Source of the DNA: Phlegmacium glaucopus
Taxonomy: Eukaryota; Basidiomycota; Agaricomycetes; Agaricales; Cortinariaceae
DNA length: 64,000 bases
Assembly: GCA_015039465.1 (NCBI GenBank)
Contig: MU130533.1
Span: forward strand, 558,001 to 622,000
Reading direction: 5' to 3'
Position numbers and translations under genes: made by a program
Shown: positions 1 through 11,594 of the stretch, in pieces
How positions within the stretch are numbered: the stretch's first letter is position 1
How the letters are laid out: each line of letters opens with the position of its first letter
The notes under the pieces: generated by a model
The model's database searches: none
What the model was told of the DNA's origin: nothing
What the model saw: the letters and a program-made list of their open reading frames with translations, nothing else

Positions 1-965
1 TGGCCCATGTATGGATGCATCAGCTACATCTCTCATTATGTAAAATGCTTTGTCATTGTTGTGGCTATGGACCCACAAGTCTTCCCCTCAGCTATCTACC
101 TTGCCATACCTCACTCCTGAATCTCACTCAGTCCCCTATCCTCACTTATCTACCTCTTATCTTAGCATTCACTGCAAGAACCAACATTCACGCAGTACCT
201 GGATCCTTCCCACCCTCTCTATCACACTTTAGGAAGTTCAGGAGGATCACAACTAAGCAGGAGTTGCAGATGAATCAGCAGCAGAGGATTATTCCCACAG
301 TATGTCAAGTGTTATCAAGGGCTGCACAACATGGGACCATGGGCAAGTGGTATTTTCTCAGGAACAAGGCTGTGCCTTTCAAGTGTTGACTCAGGACCTT
401 TCATATTTTGACATGACCACACAGCTATGGAGTTGATATATTTTTGCTATTGGACTGTGTTGCCTTCTCTTCTTTTCTCCCACACTTTGACATCTTACAG
501 ATTTTTTTATTGTTCTTTCTTCTTTTGCATTGTTCTTTTCTTCTCACAGCTGTCGTCTCTTCATCTTTCTTCTTTTGACAACACATATTTCTTTCTCCTT
601 TATTGTTCTACATAGCCTCATCCTTAGGGTGTAAATACTGCCATTTTTTACCAGGATAGGTTTCACTTCTTAGTCCTCTACAGTCATCATCTCAGTGGAA
701 TTCCAGTGAATTCCTCCCAAAAGTTCGCTTTTTCAGCCTTTTATCTGTTACTGTCCCTTATTGTCCCCTGCTACAGTCTTATTGAAGACTCTTTCTCATT
801 CATCCTCATCCTCCTCCTTACACTTTTTCCTCAGTCACCTTTCAAGTGTGATTATAAGTCTCAGGTTAAACCTTCCCTAAATGAACAACAGGGAGGCTTT
901 TGACTTGAAGACTAGTCCATTGCTCTGGTTGGTGTTACATAACAACACAAACAACAATTTATACC
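1..965 (+). repeat. Family A repeat, copy 1 (5' end outside window)
   Basis: Matches the body and 3' end of the family A repeat seen complete at 8,818-10,175. It ends with the family terminus ACAACAATTTATACC. It is CpG-poor, and the TATA motif of the other copies (gggtataaat) is changed to gggtgtaaat, so it is an old copy. It faces copy 2 (1,602-2,905) in inverted orientation across a 636 bp core with a tyrosine-recombinase relic. Confidence 0.8.
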
Positions 966-1050
966 ATCTTGCCCCTTCATCATCCAAAAGAAAGAAAAGA
1001 GTCAAAGACAGCCATATACTCCTGAATTCATCTCCAAGCTCTGCCTACAT

Positions 1051-1590
1051 ATGAGAGTTGAAGACCCATTCAATGCCACTGTCTTTGCATGCCTCACCAC
1101 CTGCTTTTATGCAGCTGCCCAAGTTGGAGAATTCCTTGTTCCTCATCTAGATGCATTCTCCCCAGCTCATCAAGTTACCAAGGCCAACCTATGATCAAGC
1201 AAAATCCAGATGGTCTTGAGGTGACAGTTCTCCACCTTCCCCATACAAAAGCAGCAACTCTGGAGGGTGAAGATGTATATTGGAGCCATCATCCAGGACC
1301 AACCAATCCATATGATGCCCTGGACAACCATTGGTGAGTCAATAGTCCATCTGAAGGTGCCCACCTTTTTGCATATCGACACAAGGACCAGCTATGCCCT
1401 CTCACTAAGCCAGCTTTCATAAAGTGTTTAGCTGCTGTTGCCCAGCTAGCTAGTTTGGAACCCCTTCAAGGCCATGGTATATGCATCAGTGCAACTTTAT
1501 TCTATCTGCTACAAGGTGTTCCAATAGAAGCAATGAAGGTTATGGGGCACTGGAGAAGTGACACCTTCCTATGTTACTGTAAGGGCAACT
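1051..1590 (+). pseudogene. Tyrosine recombinase (DIRS/Crypton-type) C-terminal relic
   Basis: The core between the two inverted family A arms reads as the C-terminal half of a basidiomycete tyrosine recombinase, broken by frameshifts near 1,190 and 1,338. Segment 1 starts MRVEDPFNATVFACLTTCF. Segment 2 contains DGLEVTVLHLPHTKAA and EGEDVYW. Segment 3 contains the catalytic end: LQGHGICISATLFYLLQGVP, then MGHW, then a terminal tyrosine in FLCYC. The box II motif H-x-x-R reads H-G-I-C, so the second catalytic arginine is lost. Similar proteins in mushrooms are usually part of reverse transcriptase-RNase H-YR (DIRS-like) or Crypton elements. I recognise the family by motif and cannot say which type this was. 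No RT or gag is visible in the core. Confidence 0.7.
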
Positions 1591-1601
1591 GAAAGTCAGC
1601 T

Positions 1602-2905
1602 GGTATAAATTGTTGTGTGTGTTAATATAAAACACCAACCAGAGAGCAGTGGACTAGTCTTTAAGTCAAAAGCCTCCCTGTTGTTTGTTTAGGGAAGGTA
1701 TAACCCTGACTGACTTGTAATACACTTGAAAGGTGACTGAGGTGAGGGTAGAGGATGAGGATGAGGATGAATATGAAAGAGTCTTCAGTAAGACTATAGC
1801 AATTGACAGTAAGGGACAGTAACAGATAAAAGGCTGAAACTTAAGGGAGGAAATTCACTGGAATTCTACTGAGATGATGACTGTAGGGGACTAAGAAGTG
1901 AATTGGAGGGAACTAAAGAGAACTGAGGGGAACTACCTATCCTGGTACAAAAGAGCAGTATTTATACCACAAGGACAAGCTATGTAAAACAATAAACAGA
2001 AAGAAATACACACTGTCAAAGGAAGAAAGATGAAGAGATGACAGCTGTGAGAAGAAAAGAACAATGGAAAAGAAAAAGGAACAATAAAAAATTCTGTAAG
2101 TTGTCAAAGTGTGAGAGAAAAGAAAAAAAGGCAGTGTGCATAGTCCAATAGCAAAAATATATTAACTCCATAGCCATGTGGTCATGTCAAAAATGTGAAA
2201 GGTCCTGAGTCAACACTTGAAAGGTGTAGCCTTGTTCCCAAGAGAATACCACTTGCCCATGATCCCATGTCACACAGCCTTGATAACACTTGACATACTG
2301 CAAGAATAATCCTCTGCTGCTGATCCATCTGCAACTCCTGCTTAGTTATGATCCTCCTGGACTTCCTAAAGTGTGATAAAGAGGGTGGGAAGGATCCAGG
2401 TACTGCATGAATGTTGGTTCTGGCAGTGAATGATAAGATAAACAGTAGATAGTGAGGATAGGGGGCTGAGTGAGATCCAGGAGTGAGGTTATGGCAAGGT
2501 AGATAGCTGAGGGAAAGACTTACAACAATGATGACAAAGCCTTTTACATAATGGAAGATGTAGCTGATGTGTCCATAGATGGGCCATAAATATGTTCAAA
2601 TGCAAGCCAATGACCAATGCGAATAGTGGATTGATTGTTTTGTTGTATCGCTAGCCAAGGAATAAATGGATGGTAGATGTGCAGGATCATGTTGACAGTA
2701 TAAATGATAGAGAGCATAGTGAAAGGCATTGAGAATAAGATGAGCAATGAGGATGATAACATTGAATGAATGATTTTATTGACCAGGAACCCAATTCAGG
2801 GCCACTTCCAAAACAGGCAAGTGAATTCAAAGTCCACTTTATTTTCATGATGGCAACTTTTAAGCTTTTTACCCATGCTACCAATCAGTATTGGTGCACA
2901 ATACC
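1602..2905 (-). repeat. Family A repeat, copy 2 (inverted)
   Basis: Full-length reverse-complement copy of family A. On the minus strand it begins at 2,905 with GGTATTGTGCACCAATACTG and ends at 1,602 with ACAACAATTTATACC. Relative to copy 1 it forms a long inverted repeat (about 960 bp of matching arm inside the window). It carries the same pyrimidine-rich tracts and the decayed TATA region. Confidence 0.8.
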
Positions 2906-3506
2906 AGTCCCAATCAAGATTGGGAGTTTGGTCAGGGCCAAACATAACCAAAAATTGGGTTGAAGCCAGGCATACTAGCAGGAGATCCAAAGTTTAATGA
3001 AATTATAAGTATTGACCACAACTAACTCACCTAGCAGGAGATCCAAAGAGGAAAGGATGGGGATCTCTGCTAGGATGGGAAAGTATTTAAATATGAATAT
3101 GGACATAACAAACATATGAAAATAAATAAATAATGGTGCAATAATGAAATAAATAAAATGGTGTCATATGAGAATAAATAAAATAACAAGTCAAAGTTCC
3201 ATTTAGGTTCAGGCCTGAATGAAAGTTGGAAGTAAGGAGAGTCAGGACTGGGCCCGAATGAGGGTCAGGAGAGGAGATGCTAAGGTTGACAATGTGGTAG
3301 GACATACAGGTTGCCAACCGGTTGGTCCATCTGCTGATTTGGTTGAGCCAACAACTGGTCAAGATATCTTTCCCAAGCCAATATGGGAGACTTGGGTCCC
3401 CACACTCAATCATTTCTGGATGGGTGTTGGTCAAGAAGTAAATGATCAGGTGGTGTAGGTAGAACAGAGTATCCCCTTACAGTTACCTCCAGAAGCATGC
3501 CCAGAT
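2906..3506. repeat. Degenerate repeat sequence with a diverged LTR-C-like segment
   Basis: No coding sequence recognised. About 2,970-3,200 contains the motif order of the 414 bp LTR family C: ctagcaggagatccaaag twice, then ggggatctctgctagg, then a TATA-like gtatttaaatatgaat. It is clearly diverged from the two intact copies at 13,217 and 23,010. The rest (3,200-3,506) is unplaced AT-rich sequence. Confidence 0.5.
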
Positions 3507-3938
3507 TAGTGTTTGAAGGTCCAGTTACAAGACTGGAAAAAGACTGGAAAAATATTGTAACCAGACCAGACTGGTCTCAATTAACTGGTCTTTTGCGGTT
3601 TTGACCACTCTAAGCTGGCAAAAGGTAGCCCTAATTTACCCTTTTCCAACAAGCCCAAGATCATAAACCTCTGATAAAAACTGGCTGAGAAATAAATAGA
3701 TCTGTAAAATATTCACTAAAATCAGACACTTTACTAATATTATTGTAGAAAATCCAAATCTTAATGGAATTTAATGTTCTTGGGCTCTTTCGGAAGCTAT
3801 TATTTAACTGGACAACATTTTTGATGCAAACATATATATTTGTGAGCAGGGGACTGGTTTCGGACTGGTTAAGACCACTTAGGGCCAGGACCAGGACTGA
3901 AAAAAACTGATGCAAACCAGTCTTAAGTAGTCCAGTCT
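3507..3938 (+). mobile_element. Diverged hAT-like MITE fragment
   Basis: The left end (ttagtgtttgaaggtcc, then repeated gactggaaaaagactgg) resembles the terminus of the intact hAT-type MITE at 30,511-31,061. The right part carries the same accggtc/ccagtc-rich subterminal vocabulary and stops where family A copy 3 begins. No TSD is readable, so this is a fragment. Confidence 0.45.
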
Positions 3939-5191
3939 GGTATCACACACCAATACTGATTGGTAATGTGAGAAAAAAGCTTAAAAGTTGCCATCATGAA
4001 AATAAGCAGACTCTGAATTCACTTACCTATTTTGGAAGCAGCCCTGAATCGCGTTCCTGGTCAATAAAATCATTTGTTCAACATTATCATCCTCATTGCT
4101 CATCATATCCTCAATGTCTGTCACCATGCTCTCCATCATTTACACTATTGACATGCTCCTAAACATCTACCATCCATTTGTTCCTTGGCTAGCAATACAA
4201 CAAAGCGATCAATCTACTATTTGCATCAGTCATTGGCTCACGTTTGATTGTATCTTTGGCCCATCATTTCAAGAACAGCCCCTTTATGGATGCATCAGCT
4301 ACATCTCCCATTATGTCAGAGGCTTTGTCATTGTTGTTGTGGCTATGGACCCACAAGTTTTTGCTTCAGCCATCTATCTTGCCATCCCTCGCTCTTGGAT
4401 CGCACTCAGTGCCCTATCCTTAATTATCTATGTCTTATCTTATCATTTACTCCCAAAACCATCATTCACGCAGTACATGAAGCCTTCCCACCCTCTTTAT
4501 GACAACTTAGGAAGTCTAGGAGGATCACAACTAAGCAGGAATTGCAGATGAATCAGCAGCAGAGGATTATTCTTGCAGTGTGTCAAGTGTTATCAAGGCT
4601 GTGTGACATGGGATCATGGGCAAGTAGTATTTTCTCGGGAACAAGGCTGCACCTTTCAAGTGTTGACTCAGGACCTTTCACATTTTTGACATGACCACAC
4701 GCCTATGGAGTTGATATATTTTTGCTATTGGACTATGTACACTGCCTTCTCTTCTTTTCTCTCGCACTTTGACACTTTACAGATTTTTTTATTGTTCCTT
4801 CTTCTTTTCCATTGTTCTTTTCTTCTCGCAGCTGTCCTCTCTTTATCTTTCTTCCTTTGACAGCGCGTACTTCTTTCCTTTTTATTGTTCTACATAGCCT
4901 CATCCTTAGGGTATAAATACTGCTCTTTTGTACCAGGATAGGTAGTTTCTCCCAATTCATTCTTACTCCCCAACAGTCATCCTCTCAGTGGAATTCCAGT
5001 GAATTCCTCCCTCAAGTTCACTTTTTTATCCCTTTACTGTCAATCTATCCCTCTACTGCTATAGTCTTGCTGAAGACTCTATCATCCACATCCACATCCT
5101 CTACCTCCCTAAGTTCGCTTTTTCAGTCCCTTACTGTCACTGTCCTCTACTGTCAACCTAAGTCTGTCATACTGCTACTACTGCTCAACTG
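3939..5191 (+). repeat. Family A repeat, copy 3, first part
   Basis: Starts GGTATCACACACCAATACTG and runs to about 5,170 in the usual order, including the promoter-like gggtataaatactgc (about 4,909-4,923). It is interrupted by the inverted family E repeat and resumes at 6,675 (ccgctatagtct...) up to 6,869. The family ORF is kept here over 4,096-4,551. Confidence 0.8.
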
Positions 5192-6674
5192 TGATGTACC
5201 TGGGTGGGATCAGACCGCAAGTAGTAACATAGTTTGGAGGGGTTAATGTAGATTTCCTCGATAGAATTTAAAGAGAAGTTCACGGTATTGAAATACACAA
5301 GAAGAGTAGACCACAAAGATAGCAAGGTTCGCAAACGATAACACGGTACGCGAAGTAGCTTAAAGGATGAGACTATTGACTTAGAACATTGCTGCAAAGT
5401 TTATGGGATCAAAACTCTGGCCGTCTCTTGTTCGCCTCTCCTCCTACTTGCTACAGGTACTTAATATGAGAGTGTTAAGTTTAAAACAAGGAAGTCACGT
5501 CGGAGTTACTCCAGAACAGACGGAACCGGAACCGGAACAGTAACCCGGAAAGGACGTTGGCCTCAGCGTGTGTGCTGTGCCGCCCAGCTCCTAAAGTGTC
5601 CTGATTTTGGAACCGGAAGAGAAAGGAACAAGACGGAAGACCTCAGTGACTTAGAGGACGAACAAGAGGAGGAAACAAAGTTGATATTCGAACTAAGGGA
5701 AAACATACAAGTTTCGAGTACTTAAATAATAAAAGGAATTGCAACCGAAATATAAAATATAAATATAAGTGCTGCGTTCTGCTCCCGGAAAAGGTCCTGC
5801 ATTCTTGGGTGAATAATCCATGGCTGGTGTGCTGACTGATAGTGGGAAAGTGATGACAAAGGAATAGTTGTTATGACGAAGGTGTGGTAAGGTGTTTGGG
5901 ATATCGTCGGAAGAGTCGGAATGATACGGAGAAGTCTCGGAGTCGGACGTAGGAGGAGTAGAGTCGGAGACAAGGGAAAGTACTGGAACGGAGTACGGAC
6001 TACCGGAAACAACTCCGTCGGAGTCGGACCGGAGTAACGTGTGACGGAATGTAACAGAGAGTAAAGAACTAACCAGGTGCGGATATGCGAAACAGTAATG
6101 TAAAAATTGAGCTAATGCGAAGTCACATGGGCCCAATAGTTTGGTAACAAAGGAATAGGAGACAAAGTAAAAATAAAGGTGATGAGTAAGGAGGTCAGTT
6201 GAATGACCTCCTGTTTCAAAAGAATGATAAATATATATATATGGAAAGATGAAAGAAAGTAAATGCAAGACAACACAGACCATAATAAAACCACTGCAAA
6301 GGATGCACAGAGGGATAAGGAATGTGTGTGTGAACCGTGAAAGACCGCGAGATTAGAGAGTGGCTGTGCAAAGGTATGGTTGCAAAGGGATCAAATGGTT
6401 AAGTCCAATATTGACTAAGAGAACTGAAGATATGTCAAAGTATGAAGTGCGAAGAGGAATGAGGGTGCTTTGGATAGTTATGAAGGTTGTAGAAGTGATG
6501 TGCAAAGGTTATGCGAGTACTATTTCATGTTATGCGAGGTGCAAAGGATGTGCGAGAACCGCAAATGAGAGTGCAAATGAAGTTGGTACCCGCGAGGCAT
6601 CCGTGTATACTGCGAAGTTGTTAAATCGCAGAAATAACCAGTTTACAAACCTAGAGGCTATATGGGTCCTATCA
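5192..6674 (-). repeat. Family E repeat (inverted copy), interrupted by a solo LTR
   Basis: Reverse complement of 7,265-8,168. On the minus strand it starts TGATAGGACCCATATA and ends AGGTACATCA. It contains the family hairpin aggaggtca / tgacctcct (about 6,188-6,212) and is interrupted by the solo LTR D at 5,473-6,056. No protein is recognised. It splits family A copy 3. Confidence 0.75.
5473..6056 (-). mobile_element. Solo LTR, family D (Ty3/gypsy chromovirus type)
   Basis: A 584 bp LTR. On the minus strand it begins TGTTACATTCC and ends CTTAACA. It is homologous to the 3' LTR of the chromovirus at 26,481-27,026. It is flanked by an exact 5 bp TSD gagag (5,468-5,472 and 6,057-6,061) and has no internal region, so it is a solo LTR left by recombination. 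Confidence 0.9.
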
Positions 6675-6869
6675 CCGCTATAGTCTCACCAAAGACTCTT
6701 TCTTTTTCATCCTCATCCTCTTCTTTACTCTTGTGCCTCAATCACCTTTCAAGTGTGTTATAAGTCAAGGTTACACCTTCCCTAAACAAACAACAGGTCT
6801 CTTGACCTAAAGACTGGTCCACTGCTGTCTGGTTGGTGTTATATAACAACACAAACAATGATTTATACC
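6675..6869 (+). repeat. Family A repeat, copy 3, 3' end
   Basis: Continues copy 3 after the family E insertion: ccgctatagtctcacc to the family terminus atttatacc. Sequence matches the last ~195 bp of the complete copy at 8,818-10,175. Confidence 0.75.
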
Positions 6870-7264
6870 GGATGAACAGCCAAAGTTCTATAAAGGCCAA
6901 ATCTATATGTGCAAAAACACCCTCAAAATCCACAAAACAGCTCCCTAGGACCCATCCACATACCCTCTCCTTCTCAGTCTCTGATCCACACATGTAAGGG
7001 TGTCTTCTTTTTACTAAAATCTACTTTCCAACCATGTTTTGTCAGGAGGCTTCAACGCAAAATAAAAATTAGTGAAAAAGAGTGTTTCAGAGGCCTCTCT
7101 CAAGTTCAACTAGCAAACTAAATTGGCTTTCTTCATTTTTCATTCAATATATTTTCCCTTTTTGTCTTGCATCTGCCAAAGTACATAAAATTCAAACTAT
7201 TGATGCCTGGCATCTTGCCTGGGCCCAAAGGCCGGCAAAAAATGAAGATCTTCATGCTCACCAT
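6870..7264. other. Unassigned spacer between family A end and family E
   Basis: AT-rich sequence with short open frames only. No recognisable protein, terminal repeat or homology to another part of the window was seen. Confidence 0.5.
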
Positions 7265-8168
7265 TGATAGGATCCATATAACCTCTAGGTTCGTAAACAG
7301 GTTATTTTTGTGATTTAACAATTTCACAGATACTCACAGATACCTCACGGTTACCATTATCACTCACACTCTCATCCGCAGTTGTCAGTAACCCTCGCAC
7401 TATCATTTGCATGTCCTACGATATCACATACTCTTTGTATATGTCTCGCACATCACTTCTACAACCTTCATAATTATCCAAAGCACCCTCATTCCTCTTC
7501 GCACTTCATACTTCAACATATTGATAGCTCTCACTAGCCGCAGTGGACTTAGTCATATTCACTCCTTTGCAGCCACACCTTTGCACAGCCACTATCTAAT
7601 CTCCGGTCTTTCATGGTTCACATACGCATTCCTTACCTCTCTGTGCATCCCTTGCATCAGTTTTATTATGGTCCATGTTGTTTTGCACTTACTTTCTTTC
7701 ATATTTCCATATATATATTTATCATATCCTTCAAAACAGGAGGTCATTCAACTGACCTCCTTACTCATCATCTTTATTTTTACTTTGTCTCCTATTCCTT
7801 GGTTACCAAACTACTGGGTCAATGTGATTTCTCATTAGCTCAATTTTTACATTACTGTTTCGCATATCCACACCTGGTTAGTTTACAACTCTTGTATTAA
7901 GTATTCATAGCAAGTAGAAGGCAAGGTGAACAAGAGACGGCCAGAGTTTTGATCCCATAAACTTTGCAGCAACGTTCTAAGTCAATAGTCTCATTCTTTA
8001 AACTATTTCGCGTACTTCACTATTATTTGTGAACTTCGCTATCTTCGTGGTTTTCTCTCCTTGCATATTTCAATACCACAAACTTCTCCTAAACTCTATT
8101 GAGGAAATCTACATTAACCCCACAAACTATGTTACTACTTGCGGTCTGACCTCACCGCAGGTACATCA
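7265..8168 (+). repeat. Family E repeat (direct copy)
   Basis: About 904 bp, TGATAGGATCCATATA to AGGTACATCA. The inverted copy lies at 5,192-6,674. It carries the hairpin aggaggtca ttcaac tgacctcct near 7,738-7,762. If the ends are trimmed by 2 bp, a 5 bp direct repeat cattg flanks it (7,262-7,266 and 8,167-8,171). LTR-like, but no internal region is recognised. Confidence 0.7.
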
Positions 8169-8817
8169 TTGTCATGTTCATTGTTGGTAAGTACATGTTG
8201 GCAGGATTAGAATACATCACATTGTAGTCAGATGAGTTACTGACTAGTGTAGTTTGAATTTTGTGAATTTAGATTGTATCAGAGTTCCTAACTGCAGGAA
8301 TTTGAACAAGGTCACAGCCTGCATGTATGCTAAGTTTTGGCCAAGTATCAGCCTGGTAAAGACTCTATTCACTGATGCAGGATGCAAAGAATCTTGTATG
8401 CACAGGCCAGACGGTATTGACCCTTAAATGGCAAGCCTTTATCCTAAGTTAGCCCATTCTGATGTGCCATCATAAATTGGGTCAGCCAGAATACATAGAT
8501 CAATAGCATTCCTAGTTTTATGGACCCTAAATGGCCAGCCCTTTAACACAAGTTAGCCTATTTTGATGTGCCATCATAAGTCGGGTTGGCCCAATTACAT
8601 GTGTGCCGAAGAAGGTAAGTCATTTAGGATATTAGGCCGATCGCAGAAACTGACTGTTCTCAAGCGAATCATTTGGTCCAGATAGCACATTGTCGGACAG
8701 ACCATCTGGCAGTTCCCCTCAGATGTGTTAGAAAACTTTAGCATTTGGATGTGTATATATTGTTTCTTTAGCTACATGTATTTCTCTGAAATACACTGGT
8801 AGAACCGGCTGGGACTC
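8169..8817. other. Unassigned sequence with an imperfect ~85 bp tandem duplication
   Basis: No gene recognised. Two adjacent, diverged copies share the order (accctaaatggc..agcc.., agttagcc, gatgtgccatcataa, gtcagcc/gttggccc, ttacat) at about 8,418-8,503 and 8,521-8,605. Confidence 0.5.
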
Positions 8818-10175
8818 GGTATCGCGCACCAATACTGATTGGTAGCGTGAGAAGAAAGCTTAAAAGTTGCCATCATGAAAATAAGCGGACTTTGAATTCA
8901 CTTACCTATTTTGGAAGCAGCCCTGAATCGCGTTCCTGGTCGACAAATCATTCGTTCAACATTATCACCCTCATCGCTCATCATACTCTCAATGTCTCAC
9001 ACTATGCTCTCCATCATTTTCACTATCGACATGCTCCTAAGCATCTACCATCCATTTGTTCCTTGGTTAGTGATCCAACAAAGCGATCAATCTACTATTC
9101 ACATTGGTCATCGGCTCGCATTTGATCGTATCTTTGGTCTATCATTTCAAGAACGGCCCCTTTATGGACGCATCAACTACATCTCCCATTATGTAAAAGG
9201 CTTTGTCATTGTTGTTGTGGCTATGGACCCACAAGTCTTCCCCTCAGCCATCTATCTTGTCATCCCTCGCTCCTGGATCTCACTCAGTCCCCTATCCTCA
9301 ATTATCTACCTCTTATCTTATCATTCACTGCCAAAACCATCATTCACGCGGTACATGAAGCCTTCCCACCCTCTTTATGACAATTTAGGAAGTCCGGGAG
9401 GATCACGACTAAGCAGGAGTTGCAGATGAATCAGCAGCAGAGGATTATTCTTGCAGTGTGTCAAGTGTTATCAAGGCTGCGCAACATGGGATCATGGGCA
9501 AGTAGTGTTTTCTCGGGAACAAGGCTGCACCTTTCAAGTGTTGACTCAGGACCTTTCACATTTTTGACATGACCACACGCCTATGGAGTTGATATATTTT
9601 TGCTATTGGACTATGTACACTGCCTTCTCTTCTTTTCTCTCACACTTTGACACTTTACAGATTTTTTTATTGTTCCTTCTTCTTTTCCATTGTTCTTTTC
9701 TTCTCGCAGCTGTCCTCTCTTTATCTTTCTTCCTTTGACAGCACGTACTTCTTTCTTTTTATTGTTCTACATAGCCTCATCCTTAGGGTATAAATACTGC
9801 TCTTTTGTACCAGGATAGGTAGTTAATCCCAATTCATTCTTACTCCCCAACAGTCATCCTCTCAGTGGAATTCCAGTGAATTCCTCCCTCTAAGTTCACT
9901 TTTTCAGTCCCATACTGTCACTGTCCTCTTCTGTCAACCGCTATAGTCTTACTGAAGACTCTTTATCACCCATCCTCATCCTCATCCTCTACCTCATTCA
10001 TCTTCCAAGACCTTCATCCTCATCCTCCTCACCTCTACTCTTGCTCCCTATCCTCTGTGTGTTACAAGTCAAGGTTACACCTTCCCTAAATGAACAACAG
10101 GGAGTCTCTTGACCTAAAGACTGGTCCACTGCTCTCTGGTTGGTGTTATATAACAACACAAACAACAATTTATAT
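8818..10175 (+). repeat. Family A repeat, copy 4 (complete, youngest-looking)
   Basis: Complete 1,358 bp copy from GGTATCGCGCACCAATACTG to AACAACAATTTATATC. It has the highest CpG content of the family in this window, and a TATA-like gggtataaatactgc near 9,785. It contains an open frame of 172 codons (8,911-9,429) also present in copy 5 and partly in copy 3. The short inverted ends (GGTAT..ATAYC), promoter-like TATA and pyrimidine tracts suggest an LTR or terminal repeat. No TSD is clear. Confidence 0.75.
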
Positions 10176-10367
10176 CGGGTGGTCACCTGACTGAGTATTT
10201 TGTTAGATCTAGGTGGTGGTCACCTGAAAACCCATCCCATGTTCTTGGTGGAAATTGGGTGGTGAACCAAACACCCAGCAAGAATGTACGGCTACAATTC
10301 TGATGGGCACTGATTCATTTCCAACCCAAATATTTTCCTACTGGCAATTGATTTGATGCTGACCCGG
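10176..10367. other. Short unassigned spacer
   Basis: Contains a repeated ggtggtcacctg motif and nothing recognisable as coding. It separates family A copy 4 from LTR B. Confidence 0.4.
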
Positions 10368-11594
10368 TGATGTAACTGCACAGAGGTTGTTGAGAAAAAG
10401 TGTATTTTCAAGATTATAAAATCTCTACTCAAAACAATAACTCAATCAATACTTTATACAATCTTATAATGCAAGTTGGGTTTTCTAGAAAGTATAACCT
10501 TTCCAAGACTTTGAATTTCACTTCAACTAGTACACACAATAACAACAATAATTTGGATCAATTCAAGGATGATCAAACTTTTAAGTAGTTTTGCAATTTA
10601 TGGCTTGCACCAACAATCAGTCAAAGAATTCCTAAGACTTTACTGATTGATTTAAACTTGTGTACACAAAAGTCCAAGACTTTGTTACAACTTCAACAAA
10701 TTTGCATACACTAGAAGACTCCTTGCTTCTGCTATGACTTCAACACAATTGCATACACAAGAAGGTTTCAAACTTCTGCTATGACTTTAACACAATCACA
10801 ACTTTTACAACAATTCAACAATTGTTATAACAAGTCCAACACTCTGAGAAACTGATCTGTATTCAATATCCAAAACTCAAAGACAAGTGTTCTTGCTCAA
10901 TGTCTAAGACAGTGAGCTGTACTAGGTTGCAAATGAGGGGGGGAAAGAAAGAATCCAATTTTCTGACTATTTACAAACCCTGGGAGGTATTTTATACATT
11001 TGAGATATTTAAAAATAGATAATGTCCAAAAATAGATATACTGGTTCCTGGTACCCTTACTTTGGTTCTGGCACCATGTGCACTCATTGTTCCTGAAAAT
11101 ATAGGGGTTGTCTATTTTTAGCCCCCATGTTACTAATTTTAGGTAGTTTCCACCCCTCTTGATGGTAACTGTGCCTATTGTGCCTGGAAACAATCTTTAT
11201 GATTGTTCAGCACTCCCCCTATCCTTAATCATCATGATTCCCACACAGTCACATGCCACTATCTTGGTTATTCTGCTTCCACTGTTGCTAGGGCACCAAC
11301 CTTCCCCTGAATATTTATTAATGATATTCTGTTGCTCCACAATCACACCACATGACATTTGCTAACCCAATAATGTTTATTTAAATTTTCCTGTGCCAAG
11401 TCTGGAAGGATATTCATGGATTTATTGGTTTTAATCCAGACATGCAATTTGTAGTGTAACAAATGATAGTCTATTGACCACACTTATTAACTATATGCAT
11501 TTAAGTCACAGTAGTAGGTCTAATCAGCAGTTGTAGGGTAGACAACTCTGATTGCCTTGTTTATGGTGCATTAATTAATATTTATGCTGAAATT
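10368..11594 (+). repeat. LTR-like repeat, family B, copy 1
   Basis: Starts TGATGTAACTGCACAGAGG and matches copy 2 (22,841-24,553) until ...tttatgctgaaat. The last ~40 bp of copy 2 are absent. Internal features are repeated ttcaacacaattgcatacac-type units, a cactccccctatcc tract and AT-rich ends. It abuts the Helitron relic on its right. The family is inferred to be an LTR because copy 2 behaves as a TG..CA insertion. Confidence 0.65.

Noticed and set aside
966..1601. An active tyrosine recombinase
   Set aside because: Two frameshifts, missing N-terminal half and loss of the box II arginine.
5192..6674. TSD for the inverted family E copy
   Set aside because: Neither possible definition of the ends gives matching flanks; only the direct copy shows a possible cattg pair.
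3939..10175. CRISPR-like or satellite arrays from the recurring family A/E sequences
   Set aside because: They are kilobase-scale dispersed repeats with different flanks, not regular arrays.
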